Notes: generated by a model not told the origin, from the letters alone. A stretch of 14,193 nucleotides of DNA from Methanoregula sp. (GCA_003157895.1 PMKW01000060.1:1-14193); one strand, 5' to 3'; positions 7,037-13,940 are shown, numbered from the stretch's first letter. Numbers and translations are program-made.

Positions 7037-7499
7037 CTACCCGGTAATCTCGTAATCGATTGCCGTTGAGTTCTTTGCACATTCCCTGCCATGGACAAGG
7101 ACTTCATCCACCATCTTTTTCAAGAGCGCCGGGTATACTGCCCCCACCATTTCCTGCACCGGTTTGCCGCCACAGAAAAACTTGAACGTGGGCGTGCTCC
7201 GGACACCCAACCGCTCAGCAGTCCAAGGGCTGGTCATGATATTGAGCCGCGCAAACTGAAGGGCCCCCCTTATATTCCCCGGCATAATTCCGGAAATATG
7301 GTTCCATCTGGTGACAGAATACACGGGAAGGAGAATAGAACATAACCGCAACCGGCCTCATGCTCTTTTCCACGTCCTTCTCCCAGTTCAGGTCCGTTAA
7401 CTCGATAAGGAGTTCCTGTATGGTCTGCGGATCCGTGACCACCGGCTCCGGTCTCTCTGATCCTGGCTGTTGTACCGGATTCCTGTCATTGTCTGCCAT
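7037..7499 (-). pseudogene. Thioredoxin-like protein gene, frameshifted and missing one active-site Cys
   Basis: Two overlapping minus-strand frames together encode one thioredoxin-fold protein of about 153 residues. The first frame runs from the ATG at 7499 through VAVMFYSPSRVFCHQMEPYF to EYKG; the second continues with ALQFARLNIMTSPWTAERLG, the conserved cis-Pro motif VRSTPTFKFF and the C-terminal helix. They join if one G is removed from the run of six G (plus-strand C, 7264-7269), giving EYKGALQFARLN. The redox motif, normally CxxC, reads RVFC: residue 59 is CGT (Arg), one base from TGT (Cys). The first frame begins after AGAGGGC, a fair ribosome site. Inference: a decaying gene, since two independent defects hit the key points. 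A sequencing error in the G-run could explain only the frameshift. The neighbours are convergent malic enzyme and a divergent PolB2 operon. Confidence 0.75.
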
Positions 7500-7535
7500 T
7501 GTGTGCCCTCTGGGTAGTGGTTAGAGAATACGAGT

Positions 7536-7547
7536 GATATAATTTAT
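7536..7547 (-). promoter_or_regulatory. TATA-like element upstream of the thioredoxin-like gene, possibly shared with the divergent PolB2 operon
   Basis: The minus strand reads AAATTATATC about 37-48 bases before the ATG at 7499. On the plus strand the same stretch reads GATATAATTT, which could start the rightward operon near 7568 and would give it a leader of about 175 bases. No better plus-strand TATA box is seen between 7550 and 7742; that stretch otherwise holds no supported gene. Confidence 0.4.
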
Positions 7548-7742
7548 TGCTATGATAAGGGTAGCGGCAGTGCCGGCTGTCACCGCATTTCCTGCCGGTA
7601 ATCCGGATGAGACCCGTTTTTCCGGGAACAGGAACGCACCACCGGTCTCCACGCATATTGGTTGTCTGACTGCCGTGCAGCTCACTTTCACCCCACGCAA
7701 TCCGGGCCTTTTTCCCCCACGGTACGGCAGGGATCTGGTACT

Positions 7743-8270
7743 ATGCTGATCATGCTGCGCAAAGGCATCACCCTCCGGCAGGGTACATTCACTGCAGTTA
7801 TTGCCCCGGAGCCGGTCATCCTTTCCGCACTCAATGACAACCCCGATCTCGGGCGGTTCCTGTCTCTTTTTCTCTGCGGCAACTACTCCCGCATCCTCTC
7901 CCGGATCAACCGGACATCATCAAATTTCGAGATCCGCAGACCATTCACTGCTGATCAGCTCCTCACCGCTTTAAAAGAGGCCGGTCATACGATTATTTTT
8001 ATCGAGCATGACCCCACGCTTTTTGACGGAGCAGACCGGCTACTGATCCCTGTTGCTGCCGCATTACGGGATGCCGGGCACGAAGCACTGGTGATCCTGT
8101 ACGCGCCGGTCATGGACCGATCCTTTGCCGCACTGGCCTGCCAGGCCGACCGGCTGATCGAGATTGTGCATACCGGGGAACCGGCATACAACGGGCAGTA
8201 CCAGGACAACAGATCGCACCCGCAGGGCAGATCACTGGTCCCGGCACAAAAAACCCTGGAGGTGTTCTGA
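7743..8270 (+). CDS. RecA/RadA-like protein without Walker A, first gene of the PolB2 operon
   Basis: A protein of about 175 residues starting at the ATG at 7743 (MLIMLRKGITLRQGTFTAV), with GGGATCT upstream. The frame is open back to 7662, but that part looks non-coding. The order of elements recalls a RecA/RadA/KaiC-type ATPase core: an opening strand (GTFTAVIAPEP) where a P-loop would stand, then a helix region (LGRFLSLFLCGNYSRILSRI), a Walker B-like strand TIIFIEHDP, and a final strand set ALVILYAPVMDRSFAALACQ with ADRLIEI. No GxxxxGK[ST] motif exists anywhere, so ATP binding is probably lost. Comparative studies of archaeal DNA polymerases have linked PolB2 genes with RecA-like, apparently inactive proteins; the call here follows that pattern from memory. 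The stop overlaps the next start (TGATG), so the genes are translationally coupled. The gene is real; the fold assignment is moderate. Confidence 0.6.
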   Translation: MLIMLRKGITLRQGTFTAVIAPEPVILSALNDNPDLGRFLSLFLCGNYSRILSRINRTSSNFEIRRPFTADQLLTALKEAGHTIIFIEHDPTLFDGADRLLIPVAAALRDAGHEALVILYAPVMDRSFAALACQADRLIEIVHTGEPAYNGQYQDNRSHPQGRSLVPAQKTLEVF

Positions 8271-8509
8271 TGGGAAGGAGTTTTAAGAGCGTCCGTCAGC
8301 ATGCAAAGGAGATCGCCGACCGGTGGGCTCGTGTGTCATGTTCTGTCCCGCAGATACGACAGCCGGGTATGCAGATCGCCGAGATAGGAAAGAAGCATTC
8401 AAGCAAGGCGTTTTTCGGGTGTGATGACCCGCTGGAATCGGTGATCTTCCCGACACTCCTGGAGATACGAAAACTGCAGGGTGGAGATATGACCTGTGTG
8501 GATCCTTGA
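8270..8509 (+). CDS. Small conserved-type protein of the PolB2 operon, unknown function
   Basis: A 79-residue protein I cannot assign to a named family. The ATG overlaps the previous stop codon by one base and has a strong ribosome binding site, GGAGGTG, six bases upstream. The frame then runs 14 bases into the polymerase gene. The sequence looks largely helical and basic at the start (SFKSVRQHAKEIADRWARV), with a second part IAEIGKKHSSKAFFGCDD followed by a hydrophobic helix ESVIFPTLLEIRKLQ. It has no signal peptide, no membrane segment and no Cys pairs suggesting a zinc site. Placement between a RecA-like protein and a polymerase, with coupled translation on both sides, suggests a subunit or accessory factor of the same complex. 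That role is inference only. Confidence 0.75.
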   Translation: MGRSFKSVRQHAKEIADRWARVSCSVPQIRQPGMQIAEIGKKHSSKAFFGCDDPLESVIFPTLLEIRKLQGGDMTCVDP

Positions 8510-10532
8510 CTCTGCCTGGCATAACGGGGTGGATCTCTGGTACCGAAATGGCAGTACGAAGTGCTGGCACCATGAGTACGACCCGCCGTTCTACCTGTAC
8601 CTGCCCGACCCCTCTGCGTATCATGAGATGATCGATGAACTTAAGGAACGCTACTGTGCTGAAACCTGCACGTTCAGGACCCTTTTTGGGGATCTCGACG
8701 GGTTCAGCGTACATGCTGACCGGGCAGTTGCTGAACTGATTGAGCTCCAGACAAAGGGGGATGCACAACTCTTTAACGTAGACGTGAGGCGGGACCAGCG
8801 GTTCATGGCCGAGCAGGATATCTTTCCCTGCGGGAATGCCGATGAGTCCCGGTACAGCCCGGACTTTCAGTATGATCTCCGGCAGGTGGAGATCCGGATC
8901 CATGACCCCCCGGCCCGCTCGTCCCTCTGTACGGATGTCGAACTTGTCCAGGAACGCACCGAACTCCTGCAGGGAACGGGCCATACGGTGGTAACGGATC
9001 TCTTCTCGCTCCTGGAAGCTATCGATCCCGACGTGATTCTGATGTCGCAAGCCGACATGTGGATGCCGAAGTTCCGGGTTTATGCCCGGGGTAAGGGGCT
9101 TGTCATGCCGTTTTCCCGGAACGGGAACTACCGGCAGATGGACTCCCGCTCGTACTGGAGTTACGGCCGGGTGGAGCACAAGGATGCGGCACTTATCCCG
9201 GACGGGCGGGTGCTCATCGACACCGACCAGTCATTCGTGTACCGCGAAGGGGGACTCGATGGTGTATTCATGGCAGCCCGGCTTTCCGGACTTTCACCCA
9301 ATCTTGCTTCCCGGTTCACGCCGGGAACGCTCATCAGCAGTTACGAAGTGTATGAAGCAGTCAGGCGCGGTATCGTGGTGCCGTTTCGGAAAGCCGATGT
9401 AGAAGCGGTCCGGAAATTTGCCAGTCTCCAGGCCGCGGACCGCGGTGGGATGATGTTCCAGCCGGCGGCCGGAGTGTACGGGAATGTCGACGAGATCGAT
9501 TTTGCCTCCATGTATCCGTCCATCATCGTGAAGTTCAACCTCTCTCCGGAGATCCCCGGTCCCCCTGATCGCAAAGGGTTTCTGGCATCAGTACTTGAGC
9601 CGGTGGTTGCCCTGCGCAGGGAGACAAAAAGGGGAAAAAAAGCAAATTCACGGTATGCCGGTATCGATTCCCTGCTGAAGTGGATGCTCGTCACCTGTTT
9701 TGGGTATACGGGATACAAGAATGCAAAATTCGGGAGGATTGAGGTCCACGAGGCTATAACCCGCCGGTCGCGTGAGATTCTGGTACAGACAAAAGATATT
9801 GCCGAATCAAGGGGATTTTGTGTGCTGCACGGAATTGTTGACTGCCTGTGGGTGCAGGGGACTGGCGTAGATGATCTGTGCGCTGAGGTGAACCGGAAGA
9901 TCGGACTTTCTGCCGAGAACGAGCATTTTGACTGGATTGTCTTTTTGCCCCTCAGTGACGGGTTCGGGGCATACAACCGGTATTACGGGAGGCTGCCCGA
10001 CGGCAGCGTGAAAGTACGCGGGATTGCCGCGCGCCGGCACGACACCCCCGGGTATATCCGCATCATGCAGCAGGAGATGTTATCGATCATGGCAACCGCC
10101 CGCACACCTGCCGGACTGGGGCAGGTCCGTGACCCGGTTTACCGGATCTATTGCAATGCAATCCGGAATCTCCCGTGCACCGCTCCAGCGGCGCTGGCGA
10201 TCAGCCGCAGGATCAGCCGTACTACGTATTCCCATCGCTGTATCGAGGGTGCGGCTGTTCAGGCATATCGTGATGCCGGACTGGAGATTGCGCCGGGCAT
10301 GAAGATCAGTTACGTTGTGCGTGATGCACGTACGTACCGGGTGGATCCTGAATGGGCAGCGGAACGGTTCGATCTCGCGTACTACCGGGGGCTTCTTGAC
10401 AAGGCATGGAACGAGATCTCGTACGCGTTCCGGTGGGACGGGCATGACTCCTGCGGAGAGTGGAAGGCACAAAAAGAACTCATATTCCCGGGGTTTTCCC
10501 ATCAAGGAACAGAATGTGTGCAGGACTTATAA
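8496..10532 (+). CDS. polB2: Family-B DNA polymerase, PolB2 type, with altered motif C and degraded exonuclease
   Basis: A 678-residue, short B-family polymerase. It starts at GTG 8496, overlapping the upstream gene, with GGTGGAG nine bases before. Polymerase motif A is DFASMYPSII with Asp335. Motif B is LKWMLVTCFGYTGY with Lys395. Motif C, normally YxDTDS, reads HGIVDC: the first Asp is Ile447 but the second, Asp449, remains. The N-terminal exonuclease-like domain (about 90-240) keeps its outline, ending DPDVILMSQADMWMP, but the ExoI DxE appears as QVEIR and the ExoII Asp as Trp, so proofreading is probably lost. Literature on archaeal polymerases calls such enzymes PolB2 and regards many as inactivated. 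Here the two core metal-binding aspartates are both present, so some synthesis is conceivable. It lies in an operon with a RecA-like and a small protein. Likely roles, by inference, are DNA repair or damage tolerance. Confidence 0.88.
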   Translation: MWILDSAWHNGVDLWYRNGSTKCWHHEYDPPFYLYLPDPSAYHEMIDELKERYCAETCTFRTLFGDLDGFSVHADRAVAELIELQTKGDAQLFNVDVRRDQRFMAEQDIFPCGNADESRYSPDFQYDLRQVEIRIHDPPARSSLCTDVELVQERTELLQGTGHTVVTDLFSLLEAIDPDVILMSQADMWMPKFRVYARGKGLVMPFSRNGNYRQMDSRSYWSYGRVEHKDAALIPDGRVLIDTDQSFVYREGGLDGVFMAARLSGLSPNLASRFTPGTLISSYEVYEAVRRGIVVPFRKADVEAVRKFASLQAADRGGMMFQPAAGVYGNVDEIDFASMYPSIIVKFNLSPEIPGPPDRKGFLASVLEPVVALRRETKRGKKANSRYAGIDSLLKWMLVTCFGYTGYKNAKFGRIEVHEAITRRSREILVQTKDIAESRGFCVLHGIVDCLWVQGTGVDDLCAEVNRKIGLSAENEHFDWIVFLPLSDGFGAYNRYYGRLPDGSVKVRGIAARRHDTPGYIRIMQQEMLSIMATARTPAGLGQVRDPVYRIYCNAIRNLPCTAPAALAISRRISRTTYSHRCIEGAAVQAYRDAGLEIAPGMKISYVVRDARTYRVDPEWAAERFDLAYYRGLLDKAWNEISYAFRWDGHDSCGEWKAQKELIFPGFSHQGTECVQDL

Positions 10533-10601
10533 CTGGATACGCGGAGATTGAACAGATCATGGCAGATGCGCTGTTACAAAACTGCTACCGTTATAACTAT
10601 C

Positions 10602-10634
10602 TGGTATTTATCAGAATACCATGTACTGGACAGT
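10602..10634. repeat. Two adjacent inverted repeats upstream of the aldehyde dehydrogenase gene
   Basis: TGGTATT-N6-AATACCA (10602-10621) is followed by TACTG-GA-CAGTA (10623-10634). The pair lies 30-60 bases before the ALDH start, inside the probable promoter and leader region (A/T-rich TTATAACTAT at 10591-10600 could serve as TATA box, giving a start near 10625). Either could be a regulator-binding site; the first could also be an RNA hairpin. Confidence 0.4.
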
Positions 10635-10666
10635 AAAGAAAAATAAAAAAAGGACGGGGCTGAACC

Positions 10667-12097
10667 ATGGAGATGAGAATCGGCGGAAAAAACGTTTCAT
10701 CGCCGGATGATACGTGGATCGAGGTAAAGAACCCGGCAACCGGTGAACTGATCGACCGGGTACCTGCAGGATCTGCAGCCGATGTGGCAGAAGCAGTAGA
10801 AGCTGCTGCTGCTGCGTTAACAGGCTGGAAAAAGAAAGGTATGCGCGAGCGGGGGATGATCCTGTTCCATGCTGCTCTTAAAGTGCGGGAGCAGCACAAG
10901 GACCTAGCCCATCTCCTGACAACCGAGCAGGGAAAACCGCTCCGCGAAGCAATTGACGAAGTGCGCGGGTATGCCAATATTCTCGAGTATTATGCCGGTA
11001 TATCCGCACAACCTGCCGGGGAAACGGTACGGCTGGGGGTTGCGGGCGATGCCCTTGTCGTGCGTGAACCTCTTGGTATCTGCGGCGCTATAATCCCCTG
11101 GAATATGCCCGTCCTCATCATGGGCTGGAAGACCGGGCCGGCACTGCTTGCAGGAAATACCCTGGTCCTGAAGCCGGCGTCCGCGACCCCCCTTACCAAT
11201 CTCCGCCTTGCAGGAATCCTTGACGAAGCCGGTCTTCCGCCGGGGGTCCTGAACGTGGTTACCGGCAGCGGCAGGGATGTCGGCGAGGCTCTCGTAAAAA
11301 ATCCGGGGGTAAAAAAGATCTCGTTCACCGGCAACTGCGCTACCGGACAGAGAATCCGGGAGCTTGCATCGGCACATGTCAAGGACCTCACGCTGGAACT
11401 CGGGGGTTCCGATCCGATGATCGTTATGGACGATGCCGACATTGACAAGGCCGTCGAGGGCGCGCTGCGGGGACGGTTCTATAATGCAGGGCAGGTCTGT
11501 ACGGCCGTCAAGCGTCTCTATGTCCACGAGAAGATTGCCGGTGAATATGTCCAGAAACTCAAAGCCCGCATCAGTGCCCTGAACGTCGGGAACGGGCTTG
11601 GCCCGAAGACGGATATGGGCCCTCTCAACAGCGCAGAGCAGCGGGAACGGATTGTACAGATGGTCGACAGGACCCGGGAACGCGGGGACGGCACCGTCCT
11701 GACCGGCGGGGGTATCCTGAGGGGAAAGGCATACGAGTCCGGGCACTTCTACCACCCGACACTGGTAACGGACGTTGCACCAGGCAGTTGCCTTGTCACC
11801 GACGAACTGTTCGGGCCGGTATTACCGTTGATGACGGTTCCGGATCTGGATGCAGCAATCGCTCTTGCAAACACGTCACGGTACGGGCTCGGGGCATCGG
11901 TCTGGACACAGAACCTCCATACTGCACGAAGGGTGTTTGATGAAGTCCAGGCTGGTATCATCTGGGTGAACCGGCACCTGACCGTGCCCCCGGAAGTACC
12001 GTTTGGCGGGATGCGGGAGAGCGGTATCGGCCGGGAGAACGGGTATCATGCTGTTGACCAGTACTCCCGGACCAGGACCCTGTTTCTCGGCTGGTAA
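10667..12097 (+). CDS. NAD(P)-dependent aldehyde dehydrogenase (ALDH superfamily)
   Basis: A 476-residue soluble enzyme oxidising an aldehyde to an acid with NAD(P)+. It has the full catalytic set. PWNMP carries Asn146 and is followed by KPASATPLT of the cofactor pocket. FTGNCATG forms the dinucleotide loop, where Asn replaces the usual Ser. LELGG carries the general base Glu244, and GQVCTA the nucleophile Cys278, with the Glu-Cys spacing of 34 typical of the family. DELFGPV and a C-terminal PFGGMRESGIGRENG complete it. Length is normal for succinate-semialdehyde, glycolaldehyde or lactaldehyde dehydrogenases. Substrate cannot be read from sequence. In methanogens one such enzyme (CofA) oxidises lactaldehyde for coenzyme F420, but I cannot say this is it. 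ATG at 10667 follows a GGACGGGG sequence; an ATG two codons later is possible. The gene stands alone, ending 11 bases before a convergent surface-protein gene. Confidence 0.93.
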   Translation: MEMRIGGKNVSSPDDTWIEVKNPATGELIDRVPAGSAADVAEAVEAAAAALTGWKKKGMRERGMILFHAALKVREQHKDLAHLLTTEQGKPLREAIDEVRGYANILEYYAGISAQPAGETVRLGVAGDALVVREPLGICGAIIPWNMPVLIMGWKTGPALLAGNTLVLKPASATPLTNLRLAGILDEAGLPPGVLNVVTGSGRDVGEALVKNPGVKKISFTGNCATGQRIRELASAHVKDLTLELGGSDPMIVMDDADIDKAVEGALRGRFYNAGQVCTAVKRLYVHEKIAGEYVQKLKARISALNVGNGLGPKTDMGPLNSAEQRERIVQMVDRTRERGDGTVLTGGGILRGKAYESGHFYHPTLVTDVAPGSCLVTDELFGPVLPLMTVPDLDAAIALANTSRYGLGASVWTQNLHTARRVFDEVQAGIIWVNRHLTVPPEVPFGGMRESGIGRENGYHAVDQYSRTRTLFLGW

Positions 12098-12108
12098 AGG
12101 ATAACCGA

Positions 12109-13137
12109 TTAATCCCTCTTTCGCAGGCATGCCATAACGACAAGTGCGCCGATGGCAATCCAGCAGGGGACCGGCGATCGGGGGGTGGTTGTAACGGTCA
12201 GGGGCGGGAGCGTTGTTGTCGGGACAACTGTTGTGTCCGGCACCGTTACCGTTGTAGTTGTTGGCGGGAGGCCCATTCTTTCTATTATATTGAAGGAAGT
12301 TGAAATGGTCACATCCTGGGTAATACCGGAAACCTTTACGATATATTCATCCGGCTTGAATGCTGTTGTATCCATATCGTAAGACCAGTGATTGTATCCG
12401 CCACTGCCTTGGACCACTTTAACGGCCTGTGAGATGCCGGAGAATTCTCCGCTCTGTGCTTTCGTTGTAGGCCCGAACGAGGAAGAGGTGACATCGATCA
12501 TGAGGTCGTCACCGGCTGCAAGGTTGGTGGAACCGGAGATGGTGAACTTGTCCCCGACAGAGTGATCCCCGATGGGATTGATGAGTACGGTTGGCGGAGA
12601 GATGTAAAACGAGTAGGTGGCAAAGGTGTCATCGATATTCTGGCTCTCTATGGCATTCACCAGCGCCTGGGCACTGTCCGGCCCCTGGAGACTTCCCGAG
12701 CCGGAGATCGTGAAAATTTCCATACCTCCCTCCCCGAGTTGTTTGTTTATGATCTTTCCGGAAGCACGATCATAGATAATATCGAACTGACCGTTCATCA
12801 TCGGATGCTGGACAAGAAAGAAGTACTGGCCGGATGCGAGGTTCCGCGTGTCGGCAGGTTTGAGTTCATATTCATATGTGTTGTCATCGTTTACCGGAAT
12901 GGTGGTAACCTTGAGATAATTATGGCTGATGATCCAGAGCTGAAGTCCGTTCTGCGGCTGGCCGGTTGCAATGCCATGGATAAAAACGGAGTCCCCGTTG
13001 GCTATTGTAACGGTATTCGATGAGGCAGATCCTGATGCTTCAAGATTGACGGCACTTGCGGGTATAGCGATGAATGCAGTGCCAATGAAGAGTAAACATA
13101 TACAACTGGCGATCCAGCGTAACGAATTTTTGGTCAT
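12109..13137 (-). CDS. Methanomicrobiales-type cell-surface protein with C-terminal membrane anchor
   Basis: A 342-residue exported protein from the ATG at 13137, where MTKNSLRWIASCICLLFIG begins a clear signal peptide ending IPASA. The frame stays open to 13335, but the extra 66 residues would bury the signal and are judged non-coding. The mature part holds two beta-rich domains. The first (about 30-110) includes IHGIATGQPQNGLQLWII and GQYFFLVQHPMMNGQFDI; the second (about 160-275) includes INPIGDHSVGDKFTISGSTN and SGEFSGISQAVKVV. These match, from memory, a widespread Methanomicrobiales surface-protein type often joined to an N-terminal DUF3821 domain, which seems absent here. A Thr/Pro/Val-rich stalk (about 288-318) precedes the hydrophobic anchor WIAIGALVVMAC and the basic end LRKRD, like archaeal S-layer proteins. 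Likely glycosylated and attached at the cell surface. Function beyond structure is unknown. It converges on the ALDH gene. Confidence 0.82.
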   Translation of the reverse strand: MTKNSLRWIASCICLLFIGTAFIAIPASAVNLEASGSASSNTVTIANGDSVFIHGIATGQPQNGLQLWIISHNYLKVTTIPVNDDNTYEYELKPADTRNLASGQYFFLVQHPMMNGQFDIIYDRASGKIINKQLGEGGMEIFTISGSGSLQGPDSAQALVNAIESQNIDDTFATYSFYISPPTVLINPIGDHSVGDKFTISGSTNLAAGDDLMIDVTSSSFGPTTKAQSGEFSGISQAVKVVQGSGGYNHWSYDMDTTAFKPDEYIVKVSGITQDVTISTSFNIIERMGLPPTTTTVTVPDTTVVPTTTLPPLTVTTTPRSPVPCWIAIGALVVMACLRKRD

Positions 13138-13138
13138 G

Positions 13139-13158
13139 ATATACTTCCCGTAGTATAT
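13139..13158 (-). repeat. Inverted repeat directly before the surface-protein start
   Basis: Perfect 7-base arms ATATACT / AGTATAT flank a six-base spacer (ACGGGA in mRNA sense). The repeat ends one base before the ATG at 13137. In the mRNA it would form a hairpin whose loop holds the only purine-rich ribosome-binding candidate (GGGA). It could instead be an operator. Confidence 0.45.
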
Positions 13159-13184
13159 GTTCCCGGGTACAGCAAGAAAAACTT

Positions 13185-13193
13185 GTTTATGAT
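13185..13193 (-). promoter_or_regulatory. Possible TATA box for the surface-protein gene
   Basis: The minus strand reads ATCATAAAC about 48-56 bases before the ATG at 13137, which predicts a transcript start near 13160 and a leader of about 23 bases consisting almost wholly of the inverted repeat at 13139-13158. The GAGTATATGG element further upstream is an alternative. Confidence 0.35.
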
Positions 13194-13199
13194 ACCATA

Positions 13200-13545
13200 T
13201 ACTCTCGTTATCTGCTGCAGGGGCATATTGTCCGGGCAACACGATTTTATGAGCTGCAGGACCGGAGATCTGTTTCCAGCCCGGCTGATAATCCACGGAT
13301 CCTCTCGTATGTCTTTGCATAGTTCCCTCCTGCAATAACTTCCTTTGGAATTGAGATCTTTTTACAAAAGTATGCGGGCGTGCCAGCCAGGGGATATCAT
13401 TTCCGGAAAAATATGAGTGGGGATAGACTATCTTCGGAAAATTTTTAGGGGGTAATTAACACCTCCCTCTCGTTCAGCACTATGGATGCACCTGTAATCC
13501 AACAGTACAGACCCGGTAACCTTGACAGCACCTGATGAAAACCGT
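13200..13545. other. Intergenic stretch without a supported gene
   Basis: This region between the surface-protein promoter and the RNase P RNA terminator holds no open frame that I can support; the minus-strand frame up to 13335 is an extension upstream of the signal peptide. Short A/T-rich runs (for example GGAAAATTTTTAGGGGG near 13435) are present but I see no clear promoter, RNA or repeat. Confidence 0.45.
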
Positions 13546-13549
13546 CTTT

Positions 13550-13580
13550 AAAAATTATACCTGACAGATCCCGGGTAAAA
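13550..13580 (-). terminator. Possible terminator of RNase P RNA
   Basis: Downstream of the RNA on the minus strand there is a T4 run within three to five bases of the P1 helix (13577-13580) and then a T5 run in ATAATTTTTAAAG (13550-13554). These T-runs are a plausible archaeal termination zone. Confidence 0.4.
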
Positions 13581-13584
13581 GGAT

Positions 13585-13921
13585 GAGTGGGAGGAGTAAG
13601 CCTCCTTCTGTTCTAGCGGCATTCAGCTCGGCGCCAAACCCGGACGGAGACCGGGCGTCCAAATGTCCTGTTCTGGCTTGCACCCGCAGGGATTCGCCGT
13701 TTCACCGTATCCTGTCTGTTGACGCTCAGCGGGTTACTCGCATGGAGACCATGCTTCTCGCCATATAGGCTCGACCGCATCATGACTGAAAACAGGCCGT
13801 GTCGTTTCTGTTCCATTGCCGTGACTCTCGCCACCCGTACTTGCGTACGGCTGCGTGCCCGGGGGGTGGGGGGACTTTCCTCAGCGACTGTTACGTCACC
13901 GTCGGCCGCTCTCTCCCTCTC
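13585..13921 (-). ncRNA. rnpB: RNase P RNA (archaeal type A-like)
   Basis: This is the catalytic RNA of RNase P, which cuts the 5' leader from precursor tRNAs together with several archaeal proteins. Read on the minus strand it has the universal CR-I sequence GAGGAAAGUCC (13872-13882) near its 5' end and the CR-V sequence ACAGAAGGAGGCUUACU (13595-13611) near its 3' end, which together form the P4 core helix. The ends pair as helix P1: GAGAGGGAG (13913-13921) with CUCCCACUC (13585-13593), nine positions with a single A-A mismatch. The middle has the conserved GAAACGGCGAAUCCCUGCGGG and UGCAAGCC segments of the specificity domain. The length of about 337 bases fits archaeal RNase P RNAs. Exact ends are estimated from P1 and may be off by a few bases. 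Open frames crossing this region on either strand are not genes. Confidence 0.93.
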
Positions 13922-13940
13922 GTATAGTACAAGGACATGA

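Noticed and set aside
7552..7742. Plus-strand frames before the RecA-like gene (starts at 7552 and 7662)
   Set aside because: No ribosome site, no recognisable sequence; the RecA-like similarity begins after the ATG at 7743.
8283..9179. 298-codon minus-strand open frame
   Set aside because: Antisense to the small protein and PolB2; no ribosome site and no known motif.
10514..10636. 40-codon frame overlapping the end of polB2 (MCAGLITGYAEIEQ...)
   Set aside because: Too short to judge, without a ribosome site; part of it overlaps the inverted repeats before the ALDH gene. A C-terminal frameshift of PolB2 was considered, but the family normally ends close to this point.
10904..11755. 283-codon minus-strand open frame
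   Set aside because: Antisense to the aldehyde dehydrogenase, which has all catalytic residues.
13138..13335. 66-residue N-terminal extension of the surface protein
   Set aside because: It would place the signal peptide inside the protein and overlaps the likely promoter.
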